Below, piece by piece: positions 48,768-58,219 of a DNA stretch of 64,000 nt. The number at the start of each line of letters is the position of its first letter. Position 1 is the first letter of the stretch. The notes under the pieces are model-generated. The model was not told where the DNA came from and searched no databases. It was given only the letters and a program-made list of their open reading frames with translations. The translations under genes and the position numbers were made by a program. Source of the DNA: Tidjanibacter sp. (GTDB taxonomy: Bacteria > Bacteroidota > Bacteroidia > Bacteroidales > Rikenellaceae); NCBI GenBank assembly GCA_017466345.1, contig JAFTUI010000005.1:1-64000 (forward strand), given 5' to 3'.

Positions 48768-51700
48768 ATGAAAAGAATCCTCTTTCTATTGTCTCTTGCC
48801 CTTGTGAGTGCCACTTCTCTCGTGGCTCAGAACATCACCGTCAGGGGCAATGTTAAATCATCGGACGAGAATTTACCCATTGTCGGTGCAACCGTTATGG
48901 TTGAGGGTACGCAGAATGGCGAAACCACCGACCGCAATGGTAACTTCACAATCTCGGTTAAGCCCACAGCAACCCTTACAATCTCCTATCTCGGTTATGA
49001 GGAGCAGAGCATTGCGGTTGCAAATCGTTCTTCGTTGGAGATTGTGCTCGAACCCGAAACCAATGTCTTCGATGAGGTTGTAATTATCGGTTACGGTGCC
49101 GTAAAGAAGAGTGACCTGACGGGTGCGGTTGCATCGCTCAAAGGCGATGAACTGAAAAAGAACCCTGTGGCGAATGTTGCCGAGGCTCTGCAAGGTAAAA
49201 TTGCGGGCGTTACGGTAACCTCCAACACGGGACAGCCCGGTAGCGATGTGTCGGTGCGCATTAGGGGTATTGGCTCGGTGAATGCAGGTGTGACACCCTT
49301 GTACGTTGTCGATGGTATGATTGTGGACAACATCAACTTCCTCTCGCCCAACGACATCGCCTCTACCGAGGTGCTCAAAGATGCCTCTTCGGCAGCAATC
49401 TATGGTTCGAGGGCAGCCAATGGTGTTATTTTGGTAACCACCAAGTCGGGCTCCAATAAGCAACATACCAACATCACTTTCGAGGCTTATGCGGGTGTGC
49501 AGAGCCGCTGGAACAAACTCGATCTGATGAATGCCACCGAGCAGATAGAGACGATGTTCAAGGTTAATAACTTGGGACGTGCGCAGACCGAAGCCTACCA
49601 AAATGGCGGTCTTAATGCCTGGCTCAACTACGCGCGTATTGGCGGTTTGGCAGACTACCCAATAGCAGGCACCGCCGATGGCAACTTCGACTACGCCTCC
49701 AACAATACCGATTGGCAAGATGCCGTATTCCGCGCTGCACCCATACAAAACTACTATGTGTCGGTGGACTCGGGCAACGAGAAGATGAAGCAGACGTTTA
49801 GTGCAAACTACTTCTCGCAGGATGGTACCATCATTGGCTCATACTACAACCGCATCAACTTGCGCTACAACTCCTCTTCGCAGCTGAAAAAGTGGCTCCG
49901 CATTGGCGAGACCTTCAACTTCTCGACCGTCTCGTCACGCTGGGCACTCAATAATAGTTCTCAGCCTGGCGCGTCTGTTCTCTCGGCAGCCCTCGCAATG
50001 GCTCCTTGGGATCCCACACACTATCCCGCAGGCACACTCAACTACCTCGGTGACGACCTCTCGAATAGGATTTCGGCTGCTTCAAACTTCCAGAATGTGG
50101 TCAATCCCTTCTCTATGGCCGAGCATTCACATCCACGAGGTGGTGAGGAGAGATACGTTGGCTCGCTCTATGCCGACATCACTCCCACCAAACACCTCAC
50201 ACTCCGCTCGGATGTAAGTTTCGATATGAACTATAACCGCTATCGCACCTTCTCGGATGAGTACCACTACTCCAATGCCGACAAGAACGATGCTAACTCC
50301 ATTGGTCAGAGTATGAGTCGCTCGCGCAAGGTTATCGTAAATAATTATGGTACCTACGCGCGTGAGTTTGGCAAGCACAACTTCTCGCTGATGGTAGGTC
50401 ACACCTTGGAGATGGCCTCCAACGAGAGTGTAGGCGTAGGCGGTAGGAATCTGCTCAATACAGACGAGCGTTTTTGGTCGCTCGGCTATGCTACGAGCGA
50501 CTTCACACAAGGTGGCTCCTACTATGGCGAATATCGCCGTATGTCGTTCATCGGTCGTATGCAGTATGGCTACGATGACCGCTACCTCTTGACACTCAAC
50601 TGGCGCTCGGACGGTAACCGCGCATTCCAGGGTAGCCCTTGGGGCCACTTCCCTTCGGTGGCTGGTGCTTGGAAAATCTCCGAAGAGGAGTTTTTGGAGG
50701 ACAACGAGAATGTATCGCTACTGAAATTGCGCCTCGGTTGGGGTAGGCTCGGCAACGACAATGTGGATAGCAACCTCTTTACGATGACAATGGATTCGAG
50801 TATGTACGCCAACCTCGGCTATCCTTTTGGTCCCGGCAATGGCGACTTCCAAGAACTCGTGACGGGTGCTGCTGTAACGAGCCAGAAGAACCTGGCTGGT
50901 CGCTGGGAGATTACCGAACACTACAACCTCGGTATTGACTATGGCTTCTTCGATGACCGCCTGACGGGTTCGGTGGACCTCTTCATCCGCGACACGAAAG
51001 ATATGCTGCTGGCTCGCAAGTGGCCCAACTACGCCGGCGTACTCTACACCGCAGTAGATAATATCGGTACGATGCGCAACAAGGGCGTGGAGTTCCAGGT
51101 GGCTTGGCAGGACAACTTTATGCTCGGCTCGCGCCCCTTCTCCTACCAAATTAGTGGTAATATGTCGTTTGTGGAGAACATTTTGGTCGATATGAACGGT
51201 GCCGATAGGGTGTGGGGCGACAAGACCGTCACCGATCAGGGCTATGCCGTAGGCTCTTTCTGGGGCTACCAATACGATGGCATCTTCCGCTCCGAGGAGG
51301 AGATAAACGAGTATTTCCGCATCATCCCCAACCCTCAGACACAAGAGGAGATTGACTACAACGCCACACGCAACATCCACGACTTCGAGGTGGGCGATGT
51401 GAGATACAAAGACCTCAACAACGATGGCGAACTCGATGACGAGGAGGATATGTGCGTCATCGGCAACCCATTCCCCAAATTTACATACGGTCTTAACCTT
51501 TCGCTCGATTGGGCAGGTTTCGATATGCAACTCTTCTTCCAGGGTGTATATGGTAACACCGTCTACAACGCTTTGCGCGATCGTATAGAGGGCAATGGTT
51601 TGCAGGCGCAACTCAGCACTGCAATGAGGGATGTTTGGACAGAGGAAAATCCTATGGGTTCGCTTCCCAACCCCAACCATACCGTAAACTTCTACCAATC

Positions 51701-51941
51701 GGACCGCTTCCTCGAAGATGGCTCCTACCTGAGGCTCAAAAACCTCCAAGTGGGCTACACTCTGCCCCGCAACCTGTCGGATAAGTTGCAGATCTCCTCG
51801 CTGAGGATCTATGTTTCGGCTCAGAACCTGCTGACGCTAACGAACTATTCGGGCTACGACCCCGAAGTGGGTGGCGGTGTGGACTACGGCAACTACCCCC
51901 AATCGCGCACCTATATGTTGGGTGTAAACCTCTCGTTCTAA
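48768..51941 (+). CDS. SusC/RagA-family TonB-dependent transporter
   Basis: The 1057-residue protein has a signal peptide ending LVAQ, an N-terminal carboxypeptidase-like domain (24-110, NITVRGNVKSSDENLPIVGA), the TonB-box-like DEVVIIGYGAVKKSDLTGAV, and a plug with the SusC marker VRIRGIGSVNAGVTPLYVVD and STEVLKDASSAAIYGSRAAN. The barrel follows, ending SRTYMLGVNLSF. It imports oligosaccharides across the outer membrane together with SusD. It is the first gene of the PUL operon; the next gene is susD-like. Confidence 0.95.
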   Translation: MKRILFLLSLALVSATSLVAQNITVRGNVKSSDENLPIVGATVMVEGTQNGETTDRNGNFTISVKPTATLTISYLGYEEQSIAVANRSSLEIVLEPETNVFDEVVIIGYGAVKKSDLTGAVASLKGDELKKNPVANVAEALQGKIAGVTVTSNTGQPGSDVSVRIRGIGSVNAGVTPLYVVDGMIVDNINFLSPNDIASTEVLKDASSAAIYGSRAANGVILVTTKSGSNKQHTNITFEAYAGVQSRWNKLDLMNATEQIETMFKVNNLGRAQTEAYQNGGLNAWLNYARIGGLADYPIAGTADGNFDYASNNTDWQDAVFRAAPIQNYYVSVDSGNEKMKQTFSANYFSQDGTIIGSYYNRINLRYNSSSQLKKWLRIGETFNFSTVSSRWALNNSSQPGASVLSAALAMAPWDPTHYPAGTLNYLGDDLSNRISAASNFQNVVNPFSMAEHSHPRGGEERYVGSLYADITPTKHLTLRSDVSFDMNYNRYRTFSDEYHYSNADKNDANSIGQSMSRSRKVIVNNYGTYAREFGKHNFSLMVGHTLEMASNESVGVGGRNLLNTDERFWSLGYATSDFTQGGSYYGEYRRMSFIGRMQYGYDDRYLLTLNWRSDGNRAFQGSPWGHFPSVAGAWKISEEEFLEDNENVSLLKLRLGWGRLGNDNVDSNLFTMTMDSSMYANLGYPFGPGNGDFQELVTGAAVTSQKNLAGRWEITEHYNLGIDYGFFDDRLTGSVDLFIRDTKDMLLARKWPNYAGVLYTAVDNIGTMRNKGVEFQVAWQDNFMLGSRPFSYQISGNMSFVENILVDMNGADRVWGDKTVTDQGYAVGSFWGYQYDGIFRSEEEINEYFRIIPNPQTQEEIDYNATRNIHDFEVGDVRYKDLNNDGELDDEEDMCVIGNPFPKFTYGLNLSLDWAGFDMQLFFQGVYGNTVYNALRDRIEGNGLQAQLSTAMRDVWTEENPMGSLPNPNHTVNFYQSDRFLEDGSYLRLKNLQVGYTLPRNLSDKLQISSLRIYVSAQNLLTLTNYSGYDPEVGGGVDYGNYPQSRTYMLGVNLSF

Positions 51942-52004
51942 TGCACCTCAAACAAAGGCGAAGATAAGAAAATGGCAACCGATAAAAAACTTAACACTAA
52001 GGAT

Positions 52005-53609
52005 ATGAAAAAGATCAAGATTTTGTTTGTTCTCCTTTCGGCACTCTCGCTCTCCTCGTGCAACGATTGGCTTATGGAGATGCCCTCTGGAACAACAACG
52101 CTCGAAGAATACTACGTCAATGGTAAGACCTGCGACCCCGTGACAGTGGGTTGCTATGTGCCTATGATGTGGCAGTTCCGCAATGGTATCTTTATGAGCG
52201 AATGGTTCATTGGAGATATTTGCTCGGATGACGCCTTCAAGGGTGGTCAGTTCAAGGCAGAGGATGCAAACTTGTTGGATATGGAGAATTTCCGCGTCAA
52301 TGCCGACAACGACATCCTGCTCCAATACTACCACTCGCAGTATGTGGGCATTGCCCGTTGTAACCGCGCCATCATCGACATCCCCAAGGTCGCTTGTGAC
52401 GAAGATATGGATATGCTCTTGCAGGCTCGCTATGTGGCAGAGGCTAAGTGTCTTAGGGCGTTCTACTACCTGCGACTTGTAAGGGTTTTCGGTAAGGTGC
52501 CCTACTACACTCACATAATTGAGGGCTCCGACCAGCTCACTCTCCAAAGGGAGGAACTATCGACCATCTACGCCAACATCATCAAAGACCTTACGGATGC
52601 CGAGATGTTCCTTTGGAACAAATCGGAGTATGAGCCCAAGGATTTGGGACGTGTTACTAAGGGTACAGCTCAGGCTCTGCTGCTGAAAACCTACCTTACA
52701 GGTCACGAGTACCTCGAAGACGCCTACGAGAAGGCTATGTATTGGGGCGAACAGATTTATAAGTCGGGCGAATACTCGCTCTGCCCCAACTATTGGGACA
52801 ACTTCACCCTGGCAGGCGAGAATGGTGTGGAGTCGGTGTTTGAGATTCAGTACACCAACGATCCCACGGGCGACTATGGCGGTGGTGGTACTCGCGGAGC
52901 ATTTACCACTCGCCAACAGCGTTGCCGCTCGAACAAATACACTGACAATAACGCAGGTTGGGGCTACAACCGCCCCTCGCAGTCGCTCTACAACGAGTAT
53001 GAGGCTGGCGACCCCCGCAGGGACCTTACTATTGACGTGCTGACCGAGGCGGAGTGCGACAACACACAGGTGGACTTCTACGAGGGTGTCGTCAGGACCG
53101 TAAGCCTCAAATATGCAATGATGACCGAGGGCGCCGATGGCGGAGTCTATAAACTCGATGCCAACAACAACCCCCGCGACCCAATCAACACCAAAGAGAT
53201 ACGCTATGCAGACGTGCTCTTGATGTACGCCGAGGCTTGCGTGGAGGAGAACGACCTTGCAACTGCCAAGATGCTCTTGGAGGAGGTTAGAGCAAGGGCT
53301 CGTGGCGAGAATGAGGACATACTCCCCGAATTCCCCAACTACAATGGCTACACCGACACTCCTGAGGATCTCCGCAAGGCTATCCGCCACGAGCGCAGGG
53401 TGGAACTTGCAATGGAGGGCCATCGTTGGTTCGATCTGAACCGCTGGGGTATCGCTGCCGAGGTTATGAACGCTTGGGGCGAGAGCTCAGAGGTTCAGGC
53501 TATCTACTCCGATGTGTGGAGTGGCTTCCGCAAGGGTGTCCACGAGATATTCCCCATCCCTGCCGAGGAGCGCCGCCTTGCAGGCTTAGACCAGAACTAC
53601 GGATACTAA
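52005..53609 (+). CDS. SusD/RagB-family glycan-binding lipoprotein
   Basis: The 534-residue protein has a lipoprotein signal ending LSSC (Cys19) and the SusD markers: CDEDMDMLLQARYVAEAKCL, LRAFYYLRLVRVFGKVPYYT, LLMYAEACVEENDLATAKML and IRHERRVELAMEGHRWFDLN. It forms the lid of the SusC channel and binds the glycan at the cell surface. An earlier in-frame start at 51972 would place hydrophilic residues before the signal, so 52005 is used. Confidence 0.94.
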   Translation: MKKIKILFVLLSALSLSSCNDWLMEMPSGTTTLEEYYVNGKTCDPVTVGCYVPMMWQFRNGIFMSEWFIGDICSDDAFKGGQFKAEDANLLDMENFRVNADNDILLQYYHSQYVGIARCNRAIIDIPKVACDEDMDMLLQARYVAEAKCLRAFYYLRLVRVFGKVPYYTHIIEGSDQLTLQREELSTIYANIIKDLTDAEMFLWNKSEYEPKDLGRVTKGTAQALLLKTYLTGHEYLEDAYEKAMYWGEQIYKSGEYSLCPNYWDNFTLAGENGVESVFEIQYTNDPTGDYGGGGTRGAFTTRQQRCRSNKYTDNNAGWGYNRPSQSLYNEYEAGDPRRDLTIDVLTEAECDNTQVDFYEGVVRTVSLKYAMMTEGADGGVYKLDANNNPRDPINTKEIRYADVLLMYAEACVEENDLATAKMLLEEVRARARGENEDILPEFPNYNGYTDTPEDLRKAIRHERRVELAMEGHRWFDLNRWGIAAEVMNAWGESSEVQAIYSDVWSGFRKGVHEIFPIPAEERRLAGLDQNYGY

Positions 53610-53684
53610 TCTCAGTTTAACCATCATAAGAAAAGAAGAAAACACAATTAACATTTATTTATTAACCTTTAACAACAAAACACT

Positions 53685-54686
53685 ATGAAAAAATTTTTCA
53701 GCATTTTCGCGGCAGTAGCAATGGTTTTTGCTATGGCTTCGTGTGAGGAGGAGCCCGTACAGGGTCCCAACAACAATGGTGGTGGTAATGGCGGCGGTAA
53801 CACCGGCGGCAACGACTACACTATGATTGCTTCTCCCCTTACTCTCGACTTCGGTTGGAACCAGCCTTCGGGTCAGACCGTAACCGTGACTACCAACGCC
53901 CCCGATGGCTTTACCATTGGCGAGACCGCTGGTTGGTACACCGCAGAGAAGAGTGGTGCAAACAAAGTTATCGTTACTCCTCAGAGCAACGATGGCGAGG
54001 CTCGCACCCACATTCTGAAACTCCACGCAAACGGTGCTAACGACATCTCCATTGTCATCAACCAGATGGCAAAAGGCGAGGTGGCTCAGTCGCTCAAAGG
54101 TCAGAACTATATCGTATGGCAGATGGACCCCACCTCCTTCGACTACATTAAAGAGAAAGTTCTGCTGAACCTTATGCCCGATGGTAACGTATCGAGGCTC
54201 GACATTTGGCCCGCTGGCGACTCTCTGATCGCTGACGATACCGCAACCGGTCCCAACTTCTACGGCAACCAGGGTGGCTATGTAGGTCTGAAAGTTGGTA
54301 ATGTAGGTTGGAGCGGCGGTGGCTACGGCTATGGTAAGGGTGCTGATGACACCGCAAGCATCGAGAAATTGGCTGCTGCTTGGAAGCAGATTACCGATGT
54401 TAATGGCGAGGGTTGGTATCTCCACTGCGCTGTTAAGGGTACCAAGGGTGCAGGTAGTTTCTTCCGCCTGTGCGATGCAGATCCCGATGCAGCATCTTCG
54501 TACATTCTCCACTGGGATAACTACGACTTCACCGAGAACGACTGGGCAGAGATTGAGGTTCCTATGACTACCATCTGCGCCGCAGGTTGGTTGGGTGCTA
54601 CCCAGGGCTACCAGTTCACTGTTCACGGCAGTGGCAGGGCTGGCGACAAGTTCCACTATGACGCTGTATTTATCTACCAGAAATAA
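53685..54686 (+). CDS. BACON-like surface lipoprotein at the SusE/F position
   Basis: The 333-residue protein has a lipoprotein signal ending MASC (Cys20), a Gly/Asn-rich linker (GPNNNGGGNGGGNTGGND) and a BACON-like Ig domain at about 45-130, where IGETAGWYTAEKSGANKVIV is reminiscent of the domain. The rest, about 140-333, is predicted beta-sandwich with YIVWQMDPTSFDYIKEKVLL and HYDAVFIYQK. It probably binds glycan at the surface like SusE/SusF proteins. No enzymatic residues are recognisable. It lies directly behind the SusD gene. Confidence 0.75.
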   Translation: MKKFFSIFAAVAMVFAMASCEEEPVQGPNNNGGGNGGGNTGGNDYTMIASPLTLDFGWNQPSGQTVTVTTNAPDGFTIGETAGWYTAEKSGANKVIVTPQSNDGEARTHILKLHANGANDISIVINQMAKGEVAQSLKGQNYIVWQMDPTSFDYIKEKVLLNLMPDGNVSRLDIWPAGDSLIADDTATGPNFYGNQGGYVGLKVGNVGWSGGGYGYGKGADDTASIEKLAAAWKQITDVNGEGWYLHCAVKGTKGAGSFFRLCDADPDAASSYILHWDNYDFTENDWAEIEVPMTTICAAGWLGATQGYQFTVHGSGRAGDKFHYDAVFIYQK

Positions 54687-54709
54687 GCAAACCTCTTTTT
54701 TCGAGGCTC

Positions 54710-54745
54710 TCCCTGCACCCTCCCACGCCGAGGGGGTGCAGGGGG
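54710..54745 (+). promoter_or_regulatory. strong hairpin inside the PUL operon
   Basis: TCCCTGCACCCTC and GAGGGGGTGCAGGG pair around CCACGCC. No T run follows, so it is more likely to protect upstream mRNA or to lower downstream expression than to stop transcription fully. A smaller stem CCTC/GAGG (54692-54705) precedes it. Confidence 0.6.
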
Positions 54746-54808
54746 ACCCCGAAATACACACATTATCACACAACATTACAACCAATTATTAACTAATACC
54801 ATACTCTT

Positions 54809-54979
54809 ATGAAAACCAATAACTTCACAAGAGAGGGCTATGTTGCTCCCTCTGTCGATGTAGAATTTGTTGCGTTGGAACAGGGAATAGCAGTTAGCCA
54901 GACCATCTTCCAGGACTACAATGTTGGCTCCGACCAGGTGGATTGGGTTATCGGCACCTCCGACAATGAGTTTGAGTAA
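54809..54979 (+). CDS. 56-residue PUL peptide, MKTNNFTREGYVAPS type
   Basis: An ATG at 54809 opens a 56-codon frame starting MKTNNFTREGYVAPSVDVEF and ending in an acidic tail (WVIGTSDNEFE). Short proteins with the pattern MKT-x-x-x-x-x-R-x-x-Y-x-x-P-x-x-E/D-V recur in Bacteroidales PULs, where they are usually unannotated. There is no signal peptide, membrane segment or Cys. It lies 29 nt before the next gene start and after a strong hairpin, so it may be translated separately. Function is unknown. Confidence 0.75.
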   Translation: MKTNNFTREGYVAPSVDVEFVALEQGIAVSQTIFQDYNVGSDQVDWVIGTSDNEFE

Positions 54980-55003
54980 TCTTTTAATCACAAGAGAAAG
55001 ACT

Positions 55004-58000
55004 ATGAAAAAGATTTTCCGTTATGCAGCAATGATTTGCGCAGCCGCTCTGGCAGTGGCTTGTGCCGAGGAGCCCCAAGATGAACCCATCGTGGAGCATC
55101 CCACAACGAAAGATATGACATTTACCACCGAAGCAGCCACTCCCGACAGCCGCGTGCTGTTTGCCGATGGCGAGGGCTTGGCGTGGGAGAATGCCGACCT
55201 GACAAAGATGGCAGTGTGCTACGATGAGGCTGGTGCGTGGAAACACACCTGCTCCACAAGCGGCGCAATCAATGAGGGTACAGCAACCTTCACTGCCACT
55301 GTTGATGCAGAGAGCGTTTTTGCTTACTGCTACTACCCCTATGCCGAGAATAGCGCAACAGACGCCATTTTCGCCTACGACTTTGCCGCTGCCCTCACTC
55401 AGAGCGAGGCTGGTAGGACTACCGCTTTGCGCTTGGCTTCGGGTGTTATCGACATCGAGGGCGAGGTTACCAATGTTACCGCTCAGTTCCATAATGTAGG
55501 TAGCCTCTTGCGCTACTTCATCTATGCCGCCGAGAGTGACGAGAAGGTGGAGAGCGTTGCTTTGGAGGCTACGGCTCCCATCGCAGGTACCTACACCTAC
55601 AACCTCGCAACTGCCGAGGGCGAGATTGGTGGCACCACCTCCAACGAGGTTACCGTTACTTTGGGCACCGCACTGTCGCTCGAAGGCATCACCGCTGCCG
55701 ACAAGGCTAAGAGCGTATTTATGCCTATCGTTCCTGCCACCTCGGAGGGCGTGACCTATGTTGTTACTACCGACAAGAACGTCTATGAGTTCGTTTCGAC
55801 CGCTGCTCACACTTGGGCTGAGGGCGCTGTTACCGAAATCAAACTCAACCTCGCAAAGGCTACCAACGTAACCCCCATTGGCGGTGGCGAGGGTCCCGAC
55901 ACAAGCAATGCAACCGAGATTATCTACTGCTTTACCAATATGGCAGTGCAGACTGCATACAACTTCCCCGCTACCGAGGGTGTTGCTGCAACCGACTACT
56001 ATATCGTTGATGAGGGCGAGTTTGGCAACCATATTTTCGACTACACCAAGCCATACTATACCACTATGCGTATGGAGTACTTGGATGCGACCAGCAATGA
56101 GGTTGTGGATTGGGTAACTCTTTCGACTCGTGCAAATGACAACAAACTCGACTTTGCATATCAGGCAAACTCGGGCGCAGAGCGCACAGCGATCATCAAC
56201 ATCTATTGGGACGACACCGAGGAGTATAAGGTTGTCGGCACCTATAAGAAGGCTGATAAATCCTACGAGGAGATTACTACCGCCGATCCTATTATGACCA
56301 TTACGGTTACTCAGGCAGCAGGTGCAGTTACTCCCGACCCAGAGCCCGATCCAGAACCAAGCGACAAACAGCAACTCTACTACCTCTTCCGCGATAAGAA
56401 TGGTGCGTTCGGCGCAAAAGAAGTTACTGTTGAGAACGCTGGTAGAACCATCATAGACAATGCTTGGTTCTTGGTAGGTGTTGGTGGTACCAGCAATGAC
56501 AAACTCATTTTGAGTAATTATCAAAATGAGCCTCCATATCGTGATTTGCGTTTCGAGTGCCCCGAGTGGATGGAATACGCCCATAGCGGTCAGAATGTAA
56601 CGCTTAGAGTTTTGAAAAACACTTCAGCCGAAGAGCGTGTTGGTACATTCAAGATTTACTCGAATGTAGACACCGCAGTTTACGAGGTTGTATACGCAGA
56701 TGGCTCAACCATCACTATCGAAGACCCCGTATTTGAAGTAACTGTTACTCAGGCAGCAGGTACGGGTCTTAGCTATGAGCAACTGATTTATCAGTTTACC
56801 AACAAAGGTGTTGCTGTAAATCACAACTTTGCAAAGGACGGTGGCTTATACACTGCAAGCTACAATGTTAAGGTTGATGGCACCGAGGACACCAACTATA
56901 CCGCTGCTTACTATCAGGGTTGGAGGTATGAGGCTGTGGATGCCAATGGCAACACCGTAGATTGGGTAAGGGCATATCCTTTCTCCAACCAAGTTAATGT
57001 TGAGGCTCAGGCTAACATCGGCGAGGAGCGCACCGCTACCATAAATCTCTATTGGGACGATACCGATGCATACCACGTTGTTGGTACTCACAAAGCCGAG
57101 GGTGGCGCACTTACCGAAATCACCACCACCGAGCCTATTATGACCTTCAATGTAACTCAGGCTTCGGCACAGAACACCTCCGAACTCGTGTATATGTTTA
57201 CCAATGCTTGGGCAAACAACCCTACTGGTGGCAATGGTGGTGCATTGTGGCCCCACGCATACTACTTCGACAACAATGCCTCGACAAAGGGCTCTAATGG
57301 TTATCAGGTTAAGGTTGATGGCGTAGTAAGTTCAAATAACGGTGCTGACTTCTACCAGAAATGGACTTACAAGGCTGTGGATGTAGTGACAGGTGAAGAG
57401 GTAACTTGGGTTTCGGCTGCTCCTTTCAGCAATACCATCAACTTCACTGTTGAGGCTAACTCCACAGGTGCAGGTCGTGAGGCTTATGTTCACATCTATT
57501 GGAACGACAACGACTCTTACAAGGTTGTCGGCACCCACAAAGATTGGAACGCAACTTACGAGGCTATCGACACTACCCAGCCCATTTATACTGCAACTAT
57601 CAAGCAGGGTATCTCGTACAGCGACATTGTTTATGAGTTTACGACCAAGAATGTTAAGAACCACAACTACAATGTTGCAGCCTCTGGTGTAAATAGTCAG
57701 AACATTAGTTGGTATGCAGCATTCTGCAATCGTAACGACACCGCAAATGGCGAGTATTTCAACCTCTCGTGCAGGGCATACGATGCAACCACCGGTGAGG
57801 AGATTACTTGGGCAAGGGCTGGTGCTGCAAGCAACGGCAAGAACGAGATTGTATTCTTCTGTGATGCTAACGACACCGGCGCAGAGCGTAAGGCTATCGT
57901 AAACCTCTATTGGTACAACACCGACACTTATAAAGTTGTCGGTACTTACAAGACTGCAAGCAGTCCCAATACGTTTACCCCCATTACCGACTCCGAGAAC

Positions 58001-58042
58001 GAGCCCGTATTGACGCTGACACTCACCCAGGCAGCTCAATAG
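55004..58042 (+). CDS. large surface lipoprotein with fimbrillin-like N-terminus and five repeat units
   Basis: The 1012-residue protein has a lipoprotein signal with Cys20 followed by AEEPQDEP, an acidic surface-export signature. Residues 35-300 resemble fimbrillin-like proteins (VLFADGEGLAWENADLTKMA). Then come five units of 135-150 residues, starting near nt 55918, 56369, 56779, 57181 and 57623. Each has a start of the type IIYCFTNMAVQ, a middle ERTAIINIYWDDTEEYKVVG and an end TTADPIMTITVTQAA. The second unit is the most diverged. The ends recall BACON-type Ig domains. It probably is a rod-like glycan-binding or adhesive protein. Confidence 0.8.
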   Translation: MKKIFRYAAMICAAALAVACAEEPQDEPIVEHPTTKDMTFTTEAATPDSRVLFADGEGLAWENADLTKMAVCYDEAGAWKHTCSTSGAINEGTATFTATVDAESVFAYCYYPYAENSATDAIFAYDFAAALTQSEAGRTTALRLASGVIDIEGEVTNVTAQFHNVGSLLRYFIYAAESDEKVESVALEATAPIAGTYTYNLATAEGEIGGTTSNEVTVTLGTALSLEGITAADKAKSVFMPIVPATSEGVTYVVTTDKNVYEFVSTAAHTWAEGAVTEIKLNLAKATNVTPIGGGEGPDTSNATEIIYCFTNMAVQTAYNFPATEGVAATDYYIVDEGEFGNHIFDYTKPYYTTMRMEYLDATSNEVVDWVTLSTRANDNKLDFAYQANSGAERTAIINIYWDDTEEYKVVGTYKKADKSYEEITTADPIMTITVTQAAGAVTPDPEPDPEPSDKQQLYYLFRDKNGAFGAKEVTVENAGRTIIDNAWFLVGVGGTSNDKLILSNYQNEPPYRDLRFECPEWMEYAHSGQNVTLRVLKNTSAEERVGTFKIYSNVDTAVYEVVYADGSTITIEDPVFEVTVTQAAGTGLSYEQLIYQFTNKGVAVNHNFAKDGGLYTASYNVKVDGTEDTNYTAAYYQGWRYEAVDANGNTVDWVRAYPFSNQVNVEAQANIGEERTATINLYWDDTDAYHVVGTHKAEGGALTEITTTEPIMTFNVTQASAQNTSELVYMFTNAWANNPTGGNGGALWPHAYYFDNNASTKGSNGYQVKVDGVVSSNNGADFYQKWTYKAVDVVTGEEVTWVSAAPFSNTINFTVEANSTGAGREAYVHIYWNDNDSYKVVGTHKDWNATYEAIDTTQPIYTATIKQGISYSDIVYEFTTKNVKNHNYNVAASGVNSQNISWYAAFCNRNDTANGEYFNLSCRAYDATTGEEITWARAGAASNGKNEIVFFCDANDTGAERKAIVNLYWYNTDTYKVVGTYKTASSPNTFTPITDSENEPVLTLTLTQAAQ

Positions 58043-58219
58043 TTACCAAGGCGGTCTGTGAGGGTGGTGAAAAACGAAAAACAACGCATAATCACTTCGA
58101 CACCACGCCTTACTCCGCAAAACAATAGGTGGGAGAGGGTTTGAACGCCCCTCCTACCGCAAGAGAAACAAAATAAGACAAAAACAAAATAAGTAAAACG
58201 CACAAAAACAACAAAAACA

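Noticed and set aside
54776-56584. A 602-codon open frame on the minus strand
   Set aside because: It is antisense to the repeat-bearing lipoprotein and to the 56-residue gene, which have signal peptide and family motifs on the plus strand.
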